From: Bemisia tabaci | Lineage: Eukaryota; Arthropoda; Insecta; Hemiptera; Aleyrodidae | Length of the DNA stretch: 64,000 nucleotides | Assembly: GCF_918797505.1 (NCBI RefSeq) | Contig: NC_092795.1 | Span: forward strand, 60,300,916 to 60,364,915 | Direction of reading: 5' to 3' | Shown here: positions 56,703 to 64,000 of the stretch, one piece after another | How positions within the stretch are numbered: position 1 is the first letter of the stretch | How the letters are laid out: each line of letters starts with the position of its first letter | Position numbers and translations under genes: made by a program | Notes under the pieces: model-generated | Databases searched by the model: none | The model's input: the letters and a program-made list of their open reading frames with translations, nothing else | What the model was told of the DNA's origin: nothing

Positions 56703-56775
56703 CGAGGCAGAATTTCTCAGTGGGCTTTTTTCCGGGTGCTCGAGGGTGGGGGTATCCGGACGGCTGAGCTGCCGT

Positions 56776-57012
56776 GCTAAGGAAGAACGCCGTATGAGCC
56801 TTCAGACGTTGCCAAATTTCCTTCGATAAAAACCGAATTTACGGGAATATTTTGACTTTTTGTTTTCGGAATTTTCAGACAATTTTGTACGCAGATTAAT
56901 CTAGAATATCTGAAATTTTAGGGGAAAATATGCACGAATTTCGTCAAAAATACATGTTTTATCCGGGAAAATTTGACAACTCTCGTATGCTCATACGGCG
57001 TTGTTCCTTAGG
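56776..57012 (+). mobile_element. family-B MITE, full length
   Basis: GCTAAGGAAGAACGCCGTAT then GAGCCTTCAGACGTTGCC at the left; GACAACTCTCGTATGCTCAT then ACGGCGTTGTTCCTTAG at the right. 237 bp; lies only 73 bp from the preceding copy in the same orientation. Confidence 0.85.
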
Positions 57013-57300
57013 ACGGGAGTAAGTCGGTCTGCTCACATTAACAAGTTATATCCATGAAAGCAGGGATTTCCCCGGGGACGCGTCGACCATCGTCGGCCGT
57101 GTCCGCGCCCCGAGCACGCGTCCCACCGCCCGCGCAAGGGATGGCCCGAGCCCAGCCCGGGACGCCGGGCCCCGAGCAAGCTCCCTTAATTGCGGGCCCT
57201 GCAACAGCTGCTCCAAGTCGGACCCGTTTTTCGCCGCCACCGTCAGCACGCTTGCCCGGTGTGACGTCATGTTGCCGACGTTGACGTTCCGTCCCCACGT
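57013..57300. other. GC-rich block, no exon
   Basis: CpG-rich DNA (CGCGTCGACC, CCCAGCCCGGGACGCCGGGC) with open frames in several phases because stops are rare. No domain recognised. Confidence 0.4.
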
Positions 57301-57689
57301 CGCACAGTGGAAGGAGTCAATGGGAGAAGTTGGACAAAATTTGGAAACTTTAAACGCTCGTAACTCCGTTTTTACAAAATTTCGAGGTTCTAATAGTGGT
57401 TTCATTGGTTACACGCATAAAGCCGCTTTTATAGCGCCGCCTCGCGCTCTGCGACGCCCAATCGCCATTGCCCCCTATCCTCCCAGAGATCATCAGGCAA
57501 TTGGCACCTTCTGATCTCCTCATTTCATTTTGTTCCTTGGTTCCATTGGTTTCATTGGTTTCCTCGTAAAATTTCCTTCTGAAAGCACACCTTGAAATTT
57601 AAATTAAGACGAATTAAACATCAAAATTCTCAGTTTTTGTCAAAAATTTCATGTCCGATCTCTCTAATTGACTCGATCCACTGTGCGTC
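57301..57689. mobile_element. family-H MITE interrupted by a retroposon-like insert
   Basis: CGCACAGTGGAAGGAGTCAA...GTTGGACA at the left and GATCTCTCTAATTGACTCGA then TCCACTGTGCG at the right. Without the 150-bp insertion and duplicated target (57411..57560) it is collinear with the 34.6-kb copy. Confidence 0.8.
57398..57560 (+). mobile_element. 137-bp retroposon-like insert with 13-bp target duplication
   Basis: GGTTTCATTGGTT is repeated exactly at 57398..57410 and 57548..57560. The insert 57411..57547 begins ACACGCATAAAGCCGC, has a GC-rich body (CGCCTCGCGCTCTGCGACGC) and ends in the simple tail TTCCTTGGTTCCATT. A 13-bp duplication plus a simple 3' tail is typical of LINE-mobilised RNA. No tRNA or 5S promoter boxes could be assigned. 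Confidence 0.65.
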
Positions 57690-58040
57690 GGGAGCCCAAT
57701 TTATACAAAAGTAAACGGAGGAAGATAGGACCAACGTCAAGTTTCCTTTTTTTTGGGGGGGGGGGGAGGTTAGAGAGATTTGAGCTTGACTTTTTCTATG
57801 ACATAATTTATTGCGTAATATTCCTGCGCAGGAAATATCGACGGCGTAAGTCCGCAATCACATCTCTCGTTTGCGTTATCTGAAAATCTCAGCCTCTATG
57901 ATATTTTTTTAAAAGAGAACAAATTGCCATCATTCCTTGAAGTTTATGCAGAATTTTCGTCATACAAAGAAGAATAATCACGGCGGTTTTAAAGGATTGA
58001 CCTTGAGTAGTTTTCCGTTTAAAAATAAAGTATGACCGGA

Positions 58041-58973
58041 CATGGCCGGATTCACCTACTTGCCGCCCACGGGCCGCCAGTATTTGGCCGCCCCCTTCTC
58101 ATTCGTTTTGAAACTCGATAAAGACCATCAAATGAACGTGTCAGCGGAGGAGGGGTGCATAAGACGCAATTACTCGTGTTGAACACATTTTTTGGGAAAG
58201 CTCTGTCAACACTACTAGCAAAAGTTCACGGTGCTTTGCGCGAAAGTTAAGTTTCGTATACCTACCTCTGTGTAAACAAGGCCTTCCATTCATAAGAAAT
58301 GAACGAAAAAATTATGAAAGAACAAACATAAATGTGGATCAATGATTTTAACTTCCGCGACGCCGCGCCGCGCAGACCGCACCGTGTTAGGCGCAATGAG
58401 TGAAGTATTCCGACAGTCTTGTAGGCGTTATGCGGTTCACGCCAACCGCTGCTGAACGCACTGTGTTGGACGCAACGCGTGAAGTATTCATGAGGTCTTG
58501 TAGGCGGTATCCGTTTCACGCTGACCGCATGCAATGACCGCACTGTGTTCGATGAAATGCGTGAAGTATTCGGGCAGTCGCGTAGGCGTTAATATATGTT
58601 ACATGCCGATCGCCACGCCGAGGGCTTCTCCTTTTCATCTCCAGTCCTCGTTATCATTTCTCACCTCTCTTTTCATCATCTCCCTCTTCACCTCTAAGTC
58701 GCGCCCGTTCCAGGCCAAATTGCGTGTTTGGTCTCTCTCTTACTCGACTTATTGAAGGTGCTGTCTCTCGTAGCACTAAGAGACGACAAAATTAGAAATT
58801 ACTATACTCTCAGAAAATGAGAGATTTTGTCGCCTTTTCTCGTTTGTAATTTTGTTTTTGTAATTCCGATTCTTTTCTATACCTACACTTTAAAAAATTG
58901 CAAATTTTTGCTGCCCCTTAGATTTGCTGCCATGGGCCGCGGCCCATGTGACCACCCCCTCAATCCGGCCATG
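58041..58973. mobile_element. 933-bp hAT-like non-autonomous element
   Basis: Ends CATGGCCGGATT and AATCCGGCCATG are perfect 12-bp TIRs. TGACCGGA and TGACAGGA flank it, an 8-bp target duplication with one mismatch, and repeat G at 8.9 kb provides the empty site. Subterminal GGGCCGCGGCCC is a palindrome. CAnGGCCGG-type ends plus 8 bp fit hAT transposons. The interior holds an ~80-bp tandem array and no transposase frame. Confidence 0.8.
58379..58615. repeat. ~80-bp tandem repeat, 3 units
   Basis: Units start GC(A)C(C/T)GTGTT at 58379, 58458 and 58540. Each has (C)AA(T)GCGTGAAGTATTC-like sequence and (T)(T)GTAGGCG(T/G)TA. Lies inside the hAT-like element; relatives form the cruciform at 20005..20144. 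Confidence 0.8.
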
Positions 58974-59010
58974 TGACAGGAAGTCTGTGACGTCGCAAAC
59001 CGAGTTAAGT

Positions 59011-59235
59011 GATTGCCGACCTAAAATTGTCGTGCTAAAATCATTCATCCTTTTCCTACTTTTTTCTTTCGAAGAACCGACGTCTTAGCACCAAAAACAT
59101 GATACTGAAAAATCAAGAAATTCTGATTGTTAGGGTCAATTTAAAATCATGATTCTACGCAGAGAGCACGTTTTGTGACGTCATGCGATTTTAAGAAAAG
59201 AAATATAAAATGTATTGTTTTAAAAATGTTCACCA
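59011..59235. other. no recognisable feature
   Basis: AT-rich linker before the minisatellite. Confidence 0.4.
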
Positions 59236-60545
59236 AACGCACTAAATGCAAATACGCAGAAAACGCAATAAACGCAAATACGCAGGAAACGCAATAAACG
59301 CAAAAAAACGCAAATAAGCGGGAAACGCAATTAACGCAAGTACGCAGGAAACGCAATAAACGCACATACGCAGGAAACGCAAATACGCAGGAAACGCAAT
59401 AAACGCAATAAACGCACATACGCAGGAAACGCAAATACGCAGGAAACGCAAAAAACGCAAAAAACGCAAAAGAAACGCAAAAAACGCAAATACGCAGGAA
59501 ACGCAAAAAACGCAAATACGAAACGCAGAAACGCAAATAAAAAAACGCAAATACGCAGGAAACGCAAAAAACGCAAATACGCAGGAAACGCAAAAAACGC
59601 AAATACGCAGGAAACGCAATAAACGCAAATACGCAGGAAACGCAAAAAACGCAAATACGCAGGAAACGCAATAAACGCAAATACGCAGGAAACGCAAAAA
59701 ACGCAAATACGCAGGAAACGCAGTAAACGCAAATACGCAGGAAACGCAATAAACGCAAATACTCAGGAAACGCAATAAACGCAAATACGCAGGAAACGCA
59801 GTAAACGCAAATACGCAGGAAACGCAATAAACGCAAATACGCAGGAAACGCAAAAAACGCAAATACGCAGGAAACGCAATAAACGCAAATACGCAGGAAA
59901 CGCAAAAAACGCAAATACGCAGGAAACACAAAAAACGCAAATACGCAGGAAACGCAAAAAACGCAAATACGCAGGAAACGCAAAAAACGCAAATACGCAG
60001 GAAACGCAAAAAACGCAAATACGCAGGAAACGAAAAAAACGCAAAAAACGCAAATACGCAGGAAACGCAAAAAACGCAAATACGCAGGAAACGCAAAAAA
60101 CGCAAAAAACGCAAATACGCAGGAAACGCAAAAAACGCAAATACGCAGGAAACGCAATAAACGCAAATACGCAGGAAACGCAAAAAACGCAAATACGCAG
60201 GAAACGCAATAAACGCAAATACGCAGGAAACGCAAAAAACGCAAATACGCAGGAAACGCAGTAAACGCAAATACGCAGGAAACGCAATAAACGCAAATAC
60301 TCAGGAAACGCAATAAACGCAAATACGCAGGAAACGCAGTAAACGCAAATACGCAGGAAACGCAATGAACGCAAATACGCAGAAAACGCATGGAACGCAA
60401 TAAACGAATATGCGCCGGAAACATAATAAACGAAAATGCGCCGGAAACATAATAAACGAAAATGCGCGTTAGACGCAATGAACGGAAACGCTCATGAAAC
60501 GCGATGAGCGTAAATACGCATAATACGCAATAACAACAAAAACGC
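59236..60545. repeat. 1.3-kb minisatellite, 26-bp unit
   Basis: About 45 units of CGCAAATACGCAGGAAACGC then AATAAA, with variants AAAAAA and AGTAAA, plus extra CGCAAAAAA steps. A run of variants around 59570..59820, marked by the rare ACTCAGG at 59761, recurs at 60108..60360 with ACTCAGG at 60299, showing a 538-bp higher-order duplication. Units decay at the right end, where an inverted CATTGCGTTTTTGCG copy lies at 60569. Minus-strand frames stay open for 443 and 342 codons because the unit lacks stops, not because it is a gene. Confidence 0.9.
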
Positions 60546-61818
60546 TATCGACGCGATGTTTTTGCGTTCATTGCGTTTTTGCGAATTTCATAACTGCTCA
60601 CACGGCTTTAGTTTTCATCATGGAAAAACGGTTATGGTATCGCATTTCTTGAAAGTAAAAAATTATGTACTGCGTCCCCGCAATGTTAGAGTGAATTCAG
60701 TATTTGTTACCTATGAGAAAGAGTGAAAAGTAAAGTATTTATTTTTGAAGAATTGAAAACTTTTGAATATGTTATAATTTATAAAAGTTTCAAGTTTTGT
60801 TGGCAGGATTGTAAGGGAAGAAATACGCCACCGATATATTCCTTCCTGAGAAAATTTGATCTATATCAATTTCACACACATGCAGCGCATATAATAGCTG
60901 CGTCGGGTGTCAATGCCACCGACACGAATCTTGCATCTCGCGCCCAAAACCTGTGAATCTCATGCGCCAAACTGTAGGGTAATCACTCAAATTGCTCTCA
61001 CAAGTTCGTTTGTAATCGTAAAAGCGTGGTAATGTTATCAAAGTAAAGGCCAGATAATTCTGAGAGAGGGTAAAATATCAATGTCCTACCCTTTAAAAAA
61101 AACGAATTCAACAATGTTTCCAAAAAAATTGAAAACGTTTGATATGCCTCAATTTTTATTTGAAAACTCTCCCTGGAGATTTGCAAAAAAGGATAAAAAA
61201 CAACAACAATTTATTCTGAAAATTGTGCACGTCGATTTATGTAATTATCTCATGTTATAAAGATTCATAACAATTATCCTAAGTTATACATCTTATGTAT
61301 ATTATATTTTTTTTGTCATAGTATACTCCTTACTTATTTACATCAGTGATAGGGAAAAAGAGACATTCATGAGGATCAATGATAAGAGAAATGAGTGAAT
61401 TACAAATGAGGTGATTTTTTAGGTTGCTTCAGTAAATGCCCAACATCTTAAAACTTCCGTAGTGGATTAATTTCTTCCTGGCTACGGCGTAAATTACAGT
61501 TGCGTCAACTACGCTGAGCTATTAAAATGCGGCGAATTTGCTTGATTCTTAATTTTGTCACGTGATCACTTTTACAAAATTATCAGGGTCTGATTCCAGA
61601 AAAAAAGCGTTCTAGGTGGACTTATTTTTTCTCCCTTTCCGTGAGTTCAACATGGCATCAGGTAGCAAGGATATCATTGACACTTCCAACAAAGCGGGTC
61701 TAAGAACCTCCTTTTAAAAATTCAAGAAACTTTGATCCCTGCCCCTCCCGGATCGGCAGAAGTCGCGAGTCATTTTTCAAATAACTCCCCAGTGCACATG
61801 CAAAGATATAGTCCTCTT
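60546..61818. other. no recognisable feature
   Basis: AT-rich apart from the short inverted minisatellite piece at 60556..60584. No exon or TIR recognised. Confidence 0.4.
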
Positions 61819-61982
61819 CAGTGGCGTGGCGTGTTTTGCGATATATCGCTTGATCTGCCATTTAAACCTAAGGGAAAGGATCGATAAACAGGGTGTTCTC
61901 TACAAACACCTTAACAATCGATTCAAAACCATAGCTTCAAATAGGGAAGTATCGAAAATCGACCGTTCGCGCCTCGCCACTG
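61819..61982 (+). mobile_element. hAT-type MITE (family hM), copy 5
   Basis: CAGTGGCGTGGCGTGTTTTG at the left and CGCGCCTCGCCACTG at the right, with TTGATCTGCCATTTAAACCT and GGATCGATAAACAGGGTGTT inside. 164 bp. Flanks share only CTCTT, so the target duplication is eroded. Confidence 0.85.
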
Positions 61983-62561
61983 CTCTTGTTTCCCTCCTCC
62001 TCCAGAATGTCGCCAAAAAACGGGGGAATTAAATATTTACGACACCCCTATCACATTACTCACGCATGCAAAGAAGTTGCGACTCAAGACAATGCAGGGC
62101 GGAAGATCTGAACTAACGCGGTTGAGGGGTTGACAGAACAACGAGTGTCTTTTTTATGTCTTTCAAGTTTGCCAGATTTTTTGCAAAAGAGACATTTTGA
62201 AATGAGGCTCTCAATGGGTGGACTGAGTCGGGTCATACGAAACCGCTTTAGTCCATTCACTTTTGAGGTCGATAATACTTTTCAGGGTCAGATAAAACAA
62301 TGAGGGTGGTGTGAGGGCACTTTTTGAGACAAAACGCACAACGTGCTGATTTAACTAAATAAAAAATAAGTCAATTACACTGACAGAGAGACCAGATGAG
62401 ATTTTCATCTTAAAGATTTAGAGTTTAAATAGAAAAACTAATTGACAGACATAAAAAAATTAATTAAAATTGAAAAATCCAAAAATTAAAATAAATAAAA
62501 AATTAAAATAAAAATATCAATTCATTATAGGTAAAGACGTCAATCTTTTTACCTCTTGTCT
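61983..62561. other. no recognisable feature
   Basis: AT-rich. An A/T-simple stretch is present at 62440..62520. Confidence 0.4.
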
Positions 62562-62711
62562 TAATCCTAAAACGAGTCATAACACTATTTTTCATAATAA
62601 CATTGGCTCTTGAATCCTAAAACGAATCATAACACCATTTTCATAATTACATTGGCTCTTGAATCATAAAACGAAGTATAACACCTTTTTTATAATTACA
62701 TTGGCTCTCGA
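62562..62711. repeat. 50-bp tandem repeat, 3 copies
   Basis: AATCCTAAAACGAGTCATAA then CACTATTTTTCATAATAACA and TTGGCTCTTG repeats at 62563, 62613 and 62662 with a few changes. Confidence 0.85.
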
Positions 62712-63411
62712 AAAGTATTATAAATAGAAAACGACTCAAAGTTAGACAAATTGAAATTGGTGGTCTTCGCACAGTCATCGATTCAAATGAAAAATAAAAA
62801 TTCAAAACCGGGCGTTCGCCGTTAGATGTTCTTTAGATTGTGCATGGTCTGCCTCACTTTGAAAGAGCCTAAGTGCCTTTTTTCACTGGGTTTGTAATTA
62901 AATTTACATTACTTCGGGACCTTTTCAATGAACAATTTTTTTATTTCTTTAGATTAGTGTGTCTCCGCTGCATAGGAGAAACAATCGCAAAATTTCAGCG
63001 ACGTTTTTGGGCGCATACTTGGTTTGGAATTCCCTTTCTTCAAATGGTCAAGGGACTCCGAGACCAGAATCTCAGCCAAAGACACCCACCCCGGATCGAC
63101 TCCTAGAAGGGCACTGTACTTCCAACAACTACCCCAAGCCCCCTCCCCCTCCCCCCTCAAAGCGAGTCGCATCTTTCCTGATGCAACTTCATGTCGAGTA
63201 TGTTAATTCCGCTAGTCATGATAGAACTATGTTGCCCAATTTGCGAAATAAGTCGATGTTTACAGTTGAAACATCGGACGCATAAAACATTTGAATGTTA
63301 TCTTGGAAGCATTGCCGCTTTTCAGCTTGTTCTAAAGTTCCTATTCATAACTAGTGCCCCCGCTTCCTACTGAACCAAGGCGGTGCTGCCCCCCAGCGCG
63401 CGACGACCGAG
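62712..63411. other. no supported gene
   Basis: Overlapping short frames at 62870..63370 have no recognisable domain. A C-rich tract lies at 63130..63158. Confidence 0.4.
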
Positions 63412-63568
63412 CAGTAGCGAGGCGTGAAATATCGATAAATCTCCATTTGAAGCTGTGGTAAAGAATCGATTATTGAGGTGTTCGTTGCGCACACACTACT
63501 TATCGATCCTTTTCTAGAGGTTTAAATGGCAGGTGAATCGATATATCGCAAAGCACGCCAGGCCACTG
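63412..63568 (-). mobile_element. hAT-type MITE (family hM), copy 6, with 8-bp target duplication
   Basis: Reverse-oriented copy: CAGTAGCGAGGCGTGAAATA at the left and CGATATATCGCAAAGCACGC then CAGGCCACTG at the right. Flanks CGACCGAG (63404..63411) and CGACGGAG (63569..63576) agree at 7 of 8 bases. Confidence 0.85.
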
Positions 63569-64000
63569 CGACGGAGCTACTCTCCACGACTTAAGTCATC
63601 CCCTTACATCATCCGTCACTCTTCTCGTTACTGTAAATGAGCGCTATGAAAATAAACGATGCCAGATTGTGCGCAAATATTAGGCTTTCAGAATGACGGC
63701 TCCTTAGCGCGATGTTGTATGAAACACCGCGGATGTTTGGCAACGGTAATGAATGAGGATGAGCATGGAAAAGGGAGCGAGGGAGAAGAAACATAGTATC
63801 CTGATCTCTAGCGTGTCTCTTCTACCTACTTCAAGCGAAGAGGGGGTAAAGCGAGGGCACCACTCTGGGATAAAGGGGAAGGTCAGGATAGAAATCATTA
63901 GGGGAAAAGCGTGAACTTGAGATCTTTTGCAACGGAGTAAACCACTGAAAGTAGTAAAAGTAATCATGTATCTCTAATTGCTTTTAAAACAAAAATAAAC
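63569..64000. other. no recognisable feature
   Basis: AT-rich to mixed DNA to the window edge. No exon or repeat recognised. Confidence 0.4.

Larger units (their letters stand above)
57868..59010 (+). repeat. interspersed repeat G, copy split by a hAT-like element
   Basis: The left part 57868..58040 and right part 58974..59010 are collinear with 8904..9105. The join (AAAGTATGAC / TGACAGGA...GACGTCGCAAACCGAG) matches the unsplit AATATGGCAGGA...CGTCGCAAACCGAG. Confidence 0.7.

Noticed and set aside
59147..60478. 443-codon minus-strand open frame with FAF/CVSCV/YLRFLR repeats
   Set aside because: It lies entirely in a 26-bp minisatellite that is open in more than one minus-strand frame, and there is no exon context.
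1..64000. tRNA, rRNA, transposase, reverse transcriptase or viral genes
   Set aside because: I scanned for box-B-like GGTTCGA motifs, rRNA landmarks and long frames with DDE or RT motifs and found none. Absence is limited by reading by eye.

Overview
This is an AT-rich, intron-sized stretch of a eukaryotic nuclear genome, almost certainly an insect. There are no operons, no long conserved ORFs and no bacterial signals. It contains dozens of short terminal-inverted-repeat (TIR) elements, a nuclear copy of mitochondrial COX1 that reads with TGA as Trp, and one splice-bounded exon of an arthropod-type secreted or membrane protein. Several repeat termini (for example AAGGAAGAACGCCGTATG, CACAGTGGATCGAGTC and TTGGACGTATTTC) remind me of whitefly (Bemisia, Hemiptera) sequence. 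That is recollection, not a search result.

Genes: the only firm coding sequence is one 142-bp internal exon on the minus strand (39105..39246), with a canonical acceptor and donor. It encodes a Cys/Trp-rich block (CPFKSHWSGRWFQ...) resembling the insect DUF7044-type extracellular domain. About 15 kb upstream on the same strand, 54549..54615 has a good start context, a short hydrophobic N-terminus and a donor in the matching phase. I propose it tentatively as the signal-peptide exon, with the GC-rich block 54616..55150 as promoter or 5' UTR. If so, most of the window is intron of one large minus-strand gene.

Repeats, left to right: 0-16 kb holds a 290-bp satellite monomer, the first four copies of a near-palindromic ~227-bp MITE (family A), a 129-bp tandem array, and MITE families B, C, H and J. 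19.0-21.1 kb is a three-level nest: a duplicated hAT-type MITE, the second copy split by a 1.57-kb GGTT-ended element that itself carries a 140-bp cruciform. 21-35 kb holds families L, B, N, H, P, K and S. 37-42 kb holds tandem arrays, two hAT MITEs with perfect 8-bp target duplications, and the exon. 43-47 kb holds satellite monomers, GC-rich DNA, Helitron-like ends and a 1.04-kb giant palindrome. 50.6-53.5 kb holds a foldback, the COX1 numt, a satellite dimer and the sixth family-A MITE sitting exactly on a tandem-duplication junction. 54-59 kb holds the putative first exon, a foldback carrying hammerhead-ribozyme-like cores, nested MITE/retroposon pairs and a 933-bp hAT-like element. 59.2-60.5 kb is a 26-bp minisatellite whose minus strand is open in several frames. 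60.5-64 kb has two more hAT MITEs.

No transposase, reverse transcriptase, tRNA, rRNA or CRISPR array is recognisable. All the mobile DNA appears non-autonomous. Family letters (A, B, C...) are labels local to this annotation.
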